A DNA stretch of 42,230 bases from Gnetum montanum. Its lineage: Eukaryota; Streptophyta; Gnetopsida; Gnetales; Gnetaceae. Positions 1-12,800 of the stretch are shown here, one piece after another. A program made the position numbers and the translations under genes. Within the stretch, counting starts at the first letter, position 1; every line of letters starts with the position of its first letter. Under the pieces are notes generated by a model. It searched no databases, had not been told where the DNA came from, and saw nothing but the letters and a program-made list of their open reading frames with translations. Where the stretch lies: assembly GCA_015680685.1 (NCBI GenBank), contig MNCI01007639.1, forward strand, positions 155,832-198,061. Direction: 5' to 3'.

Positions 1-308
1 AATAAATAAACTAAGTGAATGCTGCAATGATGAAGTAATCTCGATCTTTATTGCCGGTCATGTGCATGTCCAAGTACGGCACACTCGAATAAAGACACCG
101 TACAATCACATTCACCACACTGCGGGCAAACACGGGAAAATTCTAACTCTGGAGGGATCAAACTGCCAGAGCTTCGCTACACTAAAACTGGGATGTCAAA
201 TGAGGGAGAGCCGCCTCTTATTTATAGAAATTGCGGCTGACTGCGATATCGCGTACGCGATATCGCATGGGATGCGATATCGCGACACATGCAGGTCGCG
301 TCTCATCA
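1..308 (-). mobile_element. LTR, family alpha, copy A (partial)
   Basis: Read on the minus strand this is the start of an LTR. It begins TGATGAGACGCG at 308 and has a TATA box at 227-217 (CTATAAATAAG). It then shows AGCGAAGCTCT and a polyadenylation signal AATAAA at 52-47, before leaving the window at base 1. The same order of landmarks, with the same spacing from TATA to AATAAA (about 165-180 bp), is seen at 529-810, 19158-19436 and, up to the window end, 42036-42230. Retrotransposon LTR identity is inferred from this repetition plus the primer site next to the 19-kb copy. No coding sequence of this copy is in the window, so whether it is a 5', 3' or solo LTR is unknown. Confidence 0.75.
217..284 (-). 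promoter_or_regulatory. Palindromic U3 and TATA box of alpha LTR copy A
   Basis: The TATA box CTATAAATAAG lies at 227-217 on the minus strand. Directly upstream, 242-267 is a perfect 26-bp palindrome made of two GCGATATCGC units around GTAC, and a third GCGATATCGC lies at 274-283. The whole U3, from the LTR start (308) to TATA, is only about 80 bp. The palindromes are probably binding sites for a dimeric plant transcription factor, but no factor can be named from sequence alone. Confidence 0.65.
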
Positions 309-528
309 AACGTGTTGTTCAATTTTTGAAGAATTGTGTCATGGTGTTCAATTTTTGTGTGTAGAACACCATTATTTTTTGTAATGTGTTGATTCGTACA
401 CTTGAGCACTCCATTTTTTATCAAGTCAGTCAAGTTTGTTTTGCTAAAGAAAAGTCAATCAATAATTCCATACCTTTCCAATTTTGTAAAAGAACTCAAG
501 GATGAGTTTTCATTTAGTCATGGGGGTA
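309..528. other. Spacer between two head-to-head alpha LTRs
   Basis: AT-rich sequence between the LTR start of copy A (308, pointing left) and of copy B (529, pointing right). It ends with a short purine-rich ATGGGGGTA just before copy B, which could be a polypurine tract if copy B is a 3' LTR. No gene is recognisable. Confidence 0.5.
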
Positions 529-629
529 TGATGAGTCATCATTGGTTGGTTGTGTCGACAAGGCCTTGTTGATGCATCTTGCCTCAACAAGGCCCTATCG
601 ATGCAGTGTCTATCCATCGCCTATAAATA
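529..629 (+). promoter_or_regulatory. Short palindromic U3 and TATA box of alpha LTR copy B
   Basis: About 92 bp separate the LTR start from the TATA box (622-629). The U3 has a perfect 12-bp palindrome ACAAGGCCTTGT at 558-569 and a second half-match CAACAAGGCC at 585-594, each followed by a GATGCA motif. The architecture is that of copies A, D and T, but the palindrome core is AAGGCCTT instead of CGATATCG. Confidence 0.6.
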
Positions 630-1540
630 CACACCTACTAGCCTCATTTATGGGGAATCCAAATTTTAGTAGTAGCAAAGCTCTTACATTTTTTCCATTT
701 GAAAGTTAGAATTTTTTCCCTCGAGTGCCCACAGTAGGAGTCATTGAGTGTACAATCTTTATTCAAGCATTGTTGTACCTGAGCACAACAATGTGTGCGG
801 CAATAAAGATGAGCTTTCTAATAAACCTTGCAGTACTTTGGATAAATTAGCTATTTTATTTATGCATTTAATGTTTTTAATTATTTATTAAATGCTTTTA
901 ATAAGTTTTCAAATATTTTTCAGTTATTATGTTAATAAGACAATTAGGCGAGATAGATTACACACATAAGTACGACTGCTTCAAGTGTAACACGTATTTG
1001 CTTGGTAATCCCAATAGTGTTATCGCTTGGTATGCCCAGTAGCATAGTGTTTGGTCACCCAACAGTGGATACATGGGTTTAGGACATGTACGTAAAGTGG
1101 GAATGGATACTTATGTTAGGATTAGTTAAATGATTAGTTAATTAGTAATTTAGATTAGTTAATTAAACTCCTTTTATTTACATTTCAAGCACCAAAATAT
1201 AAAATACAAAATGATAAAAGTCGGCTGCCTCAATTATACTTGACCATATCAACGTACATCACAAGTGTAATTGGGAGGACAACAATTGACTTTAAGGCTA
1301 GATTCAGTTCCTAAAGGGCTAGTGCACTGGAAATGATAAAGTCCACGAAATTCGATAGGATTGCGCATGAATGCTTTGTGATTTGTATGGTTGGGCATAG
1401 GGGTACCTCGTCGCTCATCACATATCTACACTCATTGTAGGATGTGAAGCATTGCCATGGGTACTTGTAATTAGTCATTTGCTTACAAGTCTTGTATTTA
1501 CACAATCTATGCTAAGGTTTGTTAACTTGTGACCCGCAAC
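529..1540 (+). mobile_element. LTR, family alpha, copy B (right end uncertain)
   Basis: Starts TGATGAGTCATC at 529. A TATA box lies at 622-629 (TATAAATA), followed by AGCAAAGCTCT, GTTAGAATTTT and AATAAAGATGAG at 802. The U5 part around 1010-1110, including TAGGACATGTACG, lines up with 19640-19700 in the 5' LTR of element T. The right end is set only by analogy with the 841-bp LTR at 19158-19998 and may be off by 200 bp. I found no primer-binding site after it, so this is a solo LTR, a 3' LTR or a truncated copy. Confidence 0.65.
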
Positions 1541-3130
1541 TACTAGTCTTTTAGAAGATTGACTATAGAGTTGTACACACCTATGCCATGTACTAGTCGT
1601 AGAAACAAACACACCTATGCTCTCCCACTATCAAAATGAGGCCTAAGATAGGAGCCTTGCTAATGCATCACACTGAAGGTCAATCCATAATTACTTGTAG
1701 GGTGCCTCATCACCAACCGGTTCAAACCCTTATGCTAGCACCACCCACCAACAACCACTACAAGCATTGTTGTAAAGATATGTATCAATCCTAGCTAGCT
1801 TAAGCTATCACATGTCAATCACAACATACTCGAAGCAAACATAACATAACCATATATATCCACACCTAATAGTCACACTTCATGAAGACAATACCATAAC
1901 ATGGTATAACAAAATTTCATACCATAAGCATAGTCCTTGAACTACATATAATTTTATAAAAATGACTATTATTGTAACTTGTAATAATAGATGCCAAAAG
2001 AGAAAACCAATTTCTTGATTAGAAAGTACATTAGAAGATGGTCTCAAAGATACCAATCTCACCTCAAATTGACTCTTAGAGACAAAGTTATGTGTGTTTA
2101 AAATTTATTAACAAAATAATAAATAATAATATTTAATTATTGTAAGACCTAACTAAATTTCCCTAGAAGCACCCAGAATGAAACCATATGCAAAATACAT
2201 AATTTTGGTACCACACTAACCATTACAACATCATCACAACCATCACAACCGATTTTATAAATCTCAAAGAATTAATTCATTACAAACCATGTCATGCATA
2301 ATCCATAAAACATAATCACATATTTGATAGAATGCAATATTATACATCCAAACTTAATCTTTAACTTATTTGCCTTACATGCCCATATGGCATGATCATA
2401 TTCACTAATTTAATATACAAGGTAAAAACAACCCACCAATTAAATTTACTAGGTAGAAAATCTGAAACAAACGTAAAATCCTAAGAAATCTGGCAAGAGT
2501 CGCTCCAAATAAATTTCAGACCCACATTACTATAACTGCAACAATTCTAAATCTGAGTTTAGATGAAGGTAAAATAAATAGAAAAACCAGACTTTGAAAC
2601 AGTTTCTGTTTGTATTTTTGTGCACACACAAAATCCAAATAAACAGCAAACGCTGTGGAGAAAGGCGGTGTAGTAGAAGAGGTGAATAGACTTTTCATGT
2701 TATATGCGTTCTTCTCACATCACGTGCATTCCAAAACGGATTAACTTTTACTTTTTCCAAAAAGTTATTATAATTTTTTAATAAAAAATATTTTTAAAAG
2801 TTTATTTCTTTTATTTATTCCTGAACTAATACTTTAGATACGCATAATAAATACATGTGATTCTAAATTAAAATTGGTTTGAAATTACGACACTGACATA
2901 CAAGTAACACACAAGATGACGGTACAGTGCAAATGCATAAATACCAAAGGCATACATAAAACATGCATATTAAATAGTTGCTTTTGTAGCGGTTTATCAC
3001 ATAATAATCATGTTAATGGAAAGACATCATAAGCATATGATAAAAACCAAAGTATCACAGCACATAAACGCAATCATAACAAACTAAATAAGTGTAACAT
3101 ACAATATATACTCGTAATGACAATCATAAT
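1541..3130. other. AT-rich intergenic sequence, no recognisable gene
   Basis: Both strands are dense with stop codons. The short open frames here show no domain or compositional sign of coding. Simple AT stretches occur around 2100-2140 and 2760-2830. It may be very old repeat sequence, but I see no boundaries or motifs to support that. Confidence 0.5.
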
Positions 3131-3664
3131 GCAAGCCCCGCCTCACCGTGGATGGAATGGAATGAGTGTAACATAAATGAACATTGCGGTGTCGTCACTT
3201 GGTTGCTTGAAGGCAGGCATGATGCATGCTTGTCAGAACGCTATAAATATAAATCCATCCCTTAGCGAGGCTGCTAATTTTAAATTCCACATGGATGTCT
3301 CTGAATCTTTCAACCGCCAAACAATGCATCATCAGCTGCATATATCATTTCAGTTTCTGGAATTTCAATGCTGTCAATCGGAGTGGAGTAGAAGAGCGTG
3401 GAATTGAAAGCGTTGATGTAATTACATTCTCAGATCCAGAGTCCAGACATTGCTGAATAAGAATTTTCATTTTGTTTTGTTCCTCCTTCGCCTGATTTCC
3501 TTCATGTTTGAATCGCTCCCTTCTCTTGTTCAATTCCTTCGTCACAAGTTGGAGGAAATCCGCCAGGGTTTCATCCGACACCGATCAAACAGATATCAAG
3601 CAAAAACTTGAGCAATTGGTCAAAGGAAGGTTTTAAGCTGGAGTGGATCCAGAAGATTCAAAAG
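3131..3664 (+). promoter_or_regulatory. Promoter and 5' leader region of the AP-3 beta gene
   Basis: This stretch precedes the start codon at 3665 and is less AT-rich than the sequence on either side. No clear TATA box is visible at a convincing distance, so the transcription start cannot be placed. Part of it (roughly the last 150-200 bases) is probably 5' leader. The in-frame sequence 3608-3664 is open but begins with TTG; the first in-frame ATG is at 3665, which is also where similarity to plant AP3-beta starts. Confidence 0.45.
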
Positions 3665-3886
3665 ATGTTCTCGCTTCAGCAATTTCAATACGCGGCGGAA
3701 GCAGCGGGCGGAGCTTCGAGCCTTGTAATGCGAATGGGATCGGACGGTCATTTATACGACAGTCCTCAAGACGCCGACATCCATTCGCTTTTGGATAGCA
3801 AGTTTGATGCAGAGAAAGCCGAAGGAGTGAAAAGGCTGCTTGCTCTCATGGCTCAAGGCTGCGACGTTTCCAATTTCTTCCCTCAC
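3665..3886 (+). CDS. AP3BA: AP-3 beta exon 1 (residues 1-74)
   Basis: ATG at 3665 opens MFSLQQFQYAAEAAGG. The exon carries the family blocks HLYDSPQDADIHSLLDSKF and GVKRLLALMAQGCDVSNFFP. The donor is CAC|GTATG, phase 0. The following intron is 1738 bases long and contains a 94-bp tandem duplication. Confidence 0.93.
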
Positions 3887-6800
3887 GTATGATTTCTATC
3901 TTTTACTAATTTATTTCAATGCTTTGAACAGACGAACGTTAATTGTACTATTGAACCCTATAAATTATGGTATGAAGTACCTTTTTCCAAATTGGAGTCG
4001 GTTTAAGCAGAAACGGCTGTTCTTGTTCTCTTAAAATATCGAACTTTGCAATGTATGAATGAAGCACATTCTGTTTGTAGAAAATGTTTGTACATGTCTG
4101 CAGTTATCCCTCTTGTCAATGCCATGCTGTTCCTAAGGACACTCAAATGTTAGCATGATGCATAGATTATAGGCGCGAGCGATTCGTACACTTTGTCTGG
4201 GTGGTTAATGTAGGATCTGTCGCCAGTTATTTCCATTTCCTTTGCTTGAACAGTCTAATGATTCACGCAATCCTTCTGTAGTTTAGCGGTCATAAAATTT
4301 TACAATGACATCGTTATGAAACGCGAATGTTTTTGTGATTTATGGCTGGTTTTTTGGTCCTCTTCGTTAGACTTGCGCCTTTCTTCCTCATTTCAAGACA
4401 GTTTCATCTCAAATTGTTTACCAAACGGCGTAATCCTGCCTAGATTATTCTTTTCCATTTAGTTAATGCAGTAATCTACAACATCATCTGGCTAGTTTTT
4501 CATGCGTTTTACTTCTCTTAGTATAAGGAATCTCAATTTATTTTACTGAATCTGCCCACCTGTCAGGATATCTAAACAGAAACTGAATTGTGTTCAAAAT
4601 ATCTCTAAAGTCTTTGAAAATTCCTTTATCTTCTCATGTAGTCCTGTACGTACAATCCATGTACTGCATATTCATTTCTAATTTTAACTTTTTTATTACC
4701 CTTGTCATCCATCTTGTCATACTTATGTTAGCTACATCTATATTTTTGCTCTTGACTTTCCTTGAATGGCTAAGATTTTGCATCACGAAACATTGCACGT
4801 CTCCATCTTGTCATACTTATGTTAGCTACCTCTATATTTTTGCTCTTGACTTTCCTTGAATGGCTAAGATTTTGCATCACGAAACATTGCAGGTCTCATT
4901 ACTTGTTTGTGAAATACCCACTTCAATTTCTAGATTGTGAATTTTATTTTTTAACTATTGTTTCAACATATCTTTAATGCTTTTGATTCCAATCTTTTTT
5001 GTTGACTAATTTTTGATTTATCAGTTACCGCTACATTGCATAAAAATGAATGTTAATCTTTTTTTGTTTGGTTGAGACTGCAAGAAGTTCTTTCGGATCT
5101 ATTGAACAGATTTTGGTTTTAGCCCATCTCGTTCCAGACTTTACGCTAAAGTTCTTTGAACATGACCAAAAAAGATATGGGAAGAAGTGGTTTGAGTAGA
5201 TATGAAAAAATTGGAAATAGATTAATCTTTAGCTCTTGATAGAGGTGAATGGTGAAAGAGAACTTATGTATTCAACCCTATATTGTTGGGACAAGGCTAG
5301 GATGATAAAGATGATTACTCTAGCCTATTTTTCACAACCATCATGTTTATTATGCATAATGTCATGGTGCAACGAGAATTTTGAAGATTGGACTTGTAGG
5401 TGGATTTTACAAGATTTGGCTGCCAGCCAAACACCAACCCATGTCCTTGTTTATTTTCCTTAATGATTAAGTGGAATTGGTTTCACCATGAATGATATTT
5501 AAATTTTGTTATTTCTTATCAAAGTCTTTATTATGACATGACATTATGAAGGAATGTTTTAAGAGAACTATTCTTTATATGTTTTTGTGAGTCTCATAAT
5601 CTTATTATGTTTTCTAATACAAAGGTTGTGAAAAATGTGGCTTCTACATCACTGGAGGTTAAAAAGCTTGTTTACATCTATCTTGTACATTATGCAGAGA
5701 GGTATGTTGCATCTGCTACTAGTTTGCTGCATCCTCTTTCTTTTAATAAGATGTTTGTTTTACTTTTACTTTGTAAAGCATCTTATATACACTTTATTTT
5801 AGTGCTTAATGCAAGATTGCTTTCATTGTAGTTTTTCTCGAGTTTTACTTTATTTCCTGATTTTAATTTTAATTTCATGGACCGAAATTCATAATCTTGA
5901 TCAAGATTGTTTTCTTTTGCTTTGTTTATGTATGTGTCGTGTTGTCATTGGCATCATTGTTTTTGTCCTTTTTAAGCTAAGGTTCCAAGTTTGGTTTCTA
6001 AAATAACTTTTCAAAATAATTGCAAGGTCCTGACATAATTTAGGTGCTTAGAAATGGACAACTATATTAGATATCAAGTTAGCGTTTTCAAAAGCCAATT
6101 TCCTACTTTGTATGGCTTTGGTTAGCATTGGCTAAATGTGTGTGCACATGTGGTGCATGTGCATGCATACACATACATACATGTACAGATATACATATAT
6201 TTCTATCACAGTTGTGCATGCATACACATACACAAAACTTTATTCCGGCATACTTTTTTCTATCAGTAGTTTGTAATTTTGCAACAAAGCCAGCATTAAC
6301 TTCCCAGGATGATTAATATTTCTCTTTACTAATATCCCGATTTATCAAATTTTTTGTGTTTCTTGTGATTTAAAAATTGAAGGCACGTTAAGCTTATATT
6401 TTATATTTTATTGTTCCTCATAATGTATGTGGTTATATTTGAAGGCGGCCAGATGAAGCTTTGCTCTCAATTAATAGCTTCCAAAAAGACTTGTCAGATT
6501 TGAATCCCTTAGTACGTGCATGGGCATTACGTGCTATGTCAGGCATCCGTGTACATGTTGTTGCACCCCTTGTCTTAATGGCTGTTAGCAAATGTGCCAG
6601 AGATCCTTCTCCGTATGTTAGACGCTGTGCTGCAAATGCAATTCCAAAACTCTATGATTTGAATCCAGAGGAACACTATAGTGCATTGCTAGAGGTGCAT
6701 ATTATCCTTAATTCTAGAATTTATAGTTTGGGTTCATCTACTTGTATTCATTATATTCTTTTTTGTTTCTTTTAACCAGCTTATTGACATATTGCTAAAT

Positions 6801-9800
6801 GACAACTCTGTGGGAGTACTTGGAGCTGCAGCAGCAGCGTTCAATGCTGTATGCCCTGAAAACCTAACCTTGATTGGCAGCCATTTCAAAAGGCTGTGTG
6901 AGGCACTTCCTGATGTTGAAGAATGGGGCCAGAGCATGTTGATTGATATTTTGTTACGTTATGTTATTGCAAAGCATGGGTTTCCAGAAACATCTACTGC
7001 ATTTATTTCAGGATATGCCAGCAGACTAAATGCTAATACTGAACTTGCAGTAGGCAGTTTAAAAATTAAAATAAATCCTGAAAGCATCAAAGAGGATGAC
7101 AATTACCATACCAAAGAAGGTATCATGCTTTCAAGAGCTTTCCAAAATGATAAGAAAAAAATTGTTGGACTGGATGTGTCAAGGAATGAATGGCTTGGGA
7201 CAGATAGTGTTATTTTGAATGATATTCACAGTGACATAAAACTTATACTACTATGCACATCACCTTTATTGTGGAGCAGAAATAGTGCTGTTGTGTTTGC
7301 TGCAGCCGGGGTTCATTGGTTTCTTGCTTCTGTAGATGAAGTAAAGAGGATGATCAAGCCTATTTTGTTTCTTCTAAGGTCTTCCTATGATTCCCAGTAT
7401 GTGGTAAGAATGAAAGCTTTGTAGATTTTGACATGAAATTAAAAATATTTTTTGATAGGATAATGAAATGGGACTATATTTTCTGTGGTATCTCTTAGTT
7501 CTTTTTGGCAACCTCTTATAGAAATAAATTAGGCCCAAAATAATAAGATATCTCCACAGTCTGTTCAACAACTACATGTTCCTTCCAATCTGCATGGAGT
7601 AAACATGCAACTATTGCTCAGCTTTTGTTTTCAATGATAAGGTGTTGTGGATTAATCTATATTGACATCAAAGCATCCAAAAATGTTCCTGATAAAATCC
7701 AGGATTCCATTTTTTATTCATATATTTCAATTTTGAATAATGAACCCTGAGTAGCTATATGTGTCACTACTACTTTTATGGCAGGTTCGAACCATGATTT
7801 TATATTCTGCCTCTGATGTTTTCATCTTTCGTTTTCCTTTCTTTTCCTTTGCATAGATGCTTTCCAGCTTATGTTAAGTAAATAAACAAAGATACAATAT
7901 AGTTCTCTTCCTTGGTAGTTAGGCTTTTCTGTTCCAAGCAATGCATGTCTTCTGTTATCTGATTCAGAATGCATCAAAAAAAGAAAAAAAGAAAAAAAAG
8001 AAAAAAAAAGAGAAGAAGTGCAATTTAACTTTTGTTTCTTGATGGTCATTTCATTGTCTTCTGGATTTTATACATGTCTCCTTTAATTTTCAGGTGCTTG
8101 TGAACTTACAAACATTTGTGGAAGCAATGCCATCACTTTTTGAGGTGTACTATGAAGATTTTTTTGTTCGATGCTCTGACACATATCCTATACGAGTTAT
8201 TAAATTGAAAATATTATCCCTAATTGCAACAGAAACTACTATTCATGCAATACTAAAGGAGCTTGAGGTGATTTGAAATTTATGTTTGTTTTTTTTATTT
8301 ACAGTATGATATGATATGGAAGTATAAGCATTTAATATTTTTTAAATATGATAAATAATTCTGTTGCTAATGCAATTTATATACCAAGTTTATTTACAAT
8401 TATGAAAGGTTTTTTTGTAATTATACTTGCTAGTTACTTATTATTGGTTTACAAATAAATACCCTTTTTGTGGTAAAAGATGTCATTTTGTTAGTCATAA
8501 ATCTGAGCTTTTGGGCATTTATTACGTTAATGTCTGTCTGCCTAGATGTTATGTATGATTTTTCATTGTGCATTTGATATTCGGCCTGCCCTTGTTAGGA
8601 TGCCACTGAATGTCATGCACGTTCTCTAAGAATTTTTTTCTTTTCACATTTTCCACCTATAGGATCCTGACTTTTCATTTTTGAGTTCTTTCATTATATT
8701 TTAGTAAAATTAAATGGTATTGGGTCTAGTGGGTTTGTGGTGAAGTTTGTATGCTATTAACCCTACAAGGCCATATTCCCATTAAAGCTGCCAATGTTTG
8801 GTAGCTCAAGTGGTTACCTTATTGTCCTGTTAGACAAGAGTTTACCAGTTCAAATTATACATGAGGAATCATTATATTTCCTCTATAATTCTTCTAATTG
8901 GCTATGTGTCTTGGGGAGTACTTATAAGCATTCTTTTGGGTTTTGGCAACCCCTAAAGGAATAGGTGATGGGATATACATTATTGTTTGTGACTCTTAGT
9001 CAGGGATAGCTTTGAAGGGTTAAGGGTTTTCGTTGTATTGAAGGGTTAGAAAAGATATCACAGTCCAATACGAAGTTGAACTTTTTAAACTTACTCTTGA
9101 ACTGAGAAGTTGCAAATTCTTTTACTTTGAGCTAAAAATAATGTTACTTGTAATTTCTATTTTTAAGTAATAAAGTAGATTTGAAATTAATTTGATAGTG
9201 TGTAGAGGAATAATAGACATTTTTTGCTTTATTAAAAAAAATTCATGCTTAACAATGTCTTGATACAGATCTGGCAATGTTTCATTTCCTTCTCTGTATA
9301 AAAAATTTCAATTAAATATCCACTTACACAATAGTCTTTGTGTTGTACAAAGTATCATAATGCTGTGTTGCTTGCTTATGATGTTCTGAAATTGCATGAC
9401 ATTTAAAGGCAGATAACTACATTGTGTTGGTTACTGATTCTCTAAGAGGATTATCTTTACCAAAATTTGTGTAATACTCCCATTTCAACCTCAATTCATC
9501 ATCATTGTTATTTTTATTAGAAAGACCCAATTGTATTTTACTTTTCATTTCAACTCTCTATGTAATTAATACTTTGATTTTTTATGCTGATTTTTTGATA
9601 TCTACATTATTTTCTGTCTTCTTCCATGTTAACAGCTAAATCACTTGGAGCATCATCAGTTCTTGTTTTTTCCTTCAAGATATTTGAAAAAAGTTTTTGC
9701 TCTTTATCGTTTGGTTGTTTTCCTATTTGAAATAAGTGATGTACTGCATTAAAAATTACAATTAAAATTATGAAAATTAAATATAGTAATTAAAATACGT

Positions 9801-12800
9801 TTGAAACAACTTTTCTCTATTCTGTGGAAATATGATCCATTGTAAAGTTGGGTACTCAAAAAATTTTATGAATACCAAACGATTGTTGATAAAAAAACAA
9901 GTTTACTGCAATTTTTTAAGAGATTTTTTTTTTGGGTTAGGGAACAAAAATGCATCAATGATTTTGACTTCACTAGGATTTACTATAAAATAACATGAAA
10001 TAAAAATAACTGAAATCAATATTTTGTTATTCCAACACATCTACAATTTACAACATTCACTTTATTATCGAATGATTTGACAGAACTCACAGCCGAAGTA
10101 CTCACAACAGAAATAAATAATTTACATTTCTTTCAAATGCAATATCTTGCAAATTTGCACAATTGATAATTCCATTGATATTAAATTATTGTAAATAGAA
10201 ACTAAATTCACTATATTCTTTGTTGTCTTAGCCGATTGAAAAATGTAAACGATTGTGAATCTATTAAGATTTTTTTAAAAATAGACATTATCACAAAATC
10301 AGAAATGTTACTGCAATCTTGTAGGTTGTTGATAAAAAACAGAATGACATCATTCCACTCAGGTTCTCTACTTCTCTACTGCAAATGAGAACAACCATTT
10401 TGAAAATTTTGAAACAATGGATTTATGGAAACTTTCTAAAATTGTATTATTTTTTGCAAAGCATTGTTGTGTTAGACAAAGCTTACAAAGTTGTATTCTT
10501 GCGTTTGGAATTTGTAAAGTTTGCAAATGTGATGAAAAATGATTTAATTACATAACTACACTAGTCAAGCTATCGTTGGTTTACAAGCATATCACACCCA
10601 TCAAGTGTGAAATGTTTTGTACCTGTAAACCATTTTTCTTGCATTTGAATGTCGTTAAATGTTTCAGTCAAGTTCTTTCCTTGTATAATTATTTTGTTCT
10701 TTTTTTTTTTGAAAGAGGCAAAGAGAATTTTATTAATGAAATATACATTTTCCGTATAATTAGAATTGTTTTGGTGTTTTAGAGATCAACCAAGAGGTGT
10801 AATCAGTGTTCCATTGCATAAGCTTTCAAAACCAATGTTAATAATAATACATAGAAATTACTAATCATGTATGGTTACCAGTCCATTCCTGGCCTCAGGT
10901 ATACACAATATATATTTCAAATTCTCATTCCAACCTTTTGTTGCTAACCAGCAAACTCTTTTCCAGATTGCTTTCTGTGCCCTCAAAAGTTAGGTGATTT
11001 CTTTCTCCCCAAAGTTCAAAGATCACATGTGCTAGCAAATTGCTCTAAATTTTATCACGTATGTCCAGGCTGTTGCCAGATCTTTTAAAGATTTTGCCAT
11101 TATAAAAGGCTGATTTATATAGGGGCTTTGTTCTAAATGTATTTGATGTTTCTTATGTCTATTGTCTGTTGCTTGACAAAAAGAAAGAAGTCCTTTTATT
11201 ATACTAATAGAGCCTATTTTTTAAATGTATAATTATGGCATTCAAACGGCAGTGAAGTAGTGAATCTGTCGTATGTTAACTTGTTTCTCTCACCTATCAC
11301 TAATAATAAGAGTTGAAATATTGAAACAGGATTATGTTCGACAGCTAGATAGACAATTCGCAGCAGATGCAGTTTCTGCAATTGGTCTGTGTGCTGAAAG
11401 GCTTCCATCTGTATCTCTGACTTGTATAAAAGGTTTGTTGTCGTTGGTTCAACAAAGTTCAGTTACATTGCAGGAAAAGCATACTGAGAAGACTGCTGAA
11501 TCTGAGAAAATTGGAATTAAGGGAGATTTGGTTTTTCATCCTAATCAATTCGTGAACAATGGCAAGAAATATGAAAGTGAGGAACCTGTTCTGACACATG
11601 CAATATTGGCATTTAAAACTATTTTGCAAAATAATCCAGCTGAGTTTGAGAAGGTCAGGCACTTCTTTCTTATGAGTCCATCTCATGCTTGGGTGGAATG
11701 GGCATCAATCCACTAATTGAAGTTTTATGATCGAGTATTTAGAAAATTAGGGGTCATTAACTCAGTTTCCTGAAATCAACCTCATTTTAACTCAATATGC
11801 TACTTAAAATGTTAAAGGTAATGCAGCTACAAGAATTAAAGAATTTCATAATTCATCATCATTGTCATAGCCTTATCCCATCTATTTGAAGTCAGCATTA
11901 TGAGCTCTCTTTCTGAGTTTTTATTCGTGTCATACCAAATCTTTAGTTGCTCTGCAATCTACCATGTCTCTTCTAGCTATTTCTGCCATGTGTTTTTTTG
12001 GTCGACTTCCTTTTTGATTTTCTCTACTTGGATAAAAATCTCCTTTGGAGAATGCCATCTCTGGTCTAAGTTGAATATAGTCAAACCATCCAAGCTTGTT
12101 CTCCTTCTTGAAATATTAATAATGGAATTCTGGGACACTAGTGATGCTTGATTGCCTCATTGGTCGATTTTTAACACCGGTGATGATTACAATATTAGAA
12201 TACCCTAGTTATAGTGCATTCTGTCGGTCAACAAATAAGGTTATTTTGTAGGCATATTAGGGTTTCATTAACTGTAGTCTCACTGTTATAGTTTGTTCCA
12301 CCTTTTGTTTTACATAGGTTAATCATGTTTTACGGTCAACTATTTGATGCAAAAGATAAAAAGTGAAATGAACCAAGGAAGATTATATATCTGTGTTTAT
12401 ATATGTTACTGAAACTGTTTTTAATTGTCCAAGGCCCTATTGGGATCGAACCTGTGATTTATAAGATGCAATCTATACGCTTACAAGTCACAAGTTCAGT
12501 CCCAATAGGTTACTGCTGAGATATATAGGTGTTGTGCAAAAAGATTGTTAAAACTGAATAGGTTCAATAGATCCATAGGGTCTCCGAGGTAATTAAACAG
12601 TTTCAGTTTCATATCTTACATGATCTATATTCCAATAGTTTTTGGTTCCTGTACTTATTTTAGGCTTATAGCTTTACTAAGTGCCGTCTGAGCTTTCCTT
12701 GTTTATATTTTCTTACTTTGTCATTTCTTCTAGTTGTGCAACATTTTTTTGTAACAATCAATTTTCTGCATTTTTGCTAATTGTAACTTAAAACTTGCTA

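Noticed and set aside
3345-3581. 78-codon open frame on the minus strand just upstream of the AP-3 beta gene, looking like a divergent coiled-coil protein
   Set aside because: It starts with GTG, has TGA two codons before, and no ATG at its start. It would leave under 90 bases to the AP-3 start codon. I recognise no family. Another frame continues with IDSIEIPETEMIYAADD, which is curious but unsupported.
3608-3664. 19-codon N-terminal extension of AP-3 beta
   Set aside because: The extension begins with TTG, not ATG, and has no counterpart in the Arabidopsis protein as I recall it; it is more likely 5' leader.
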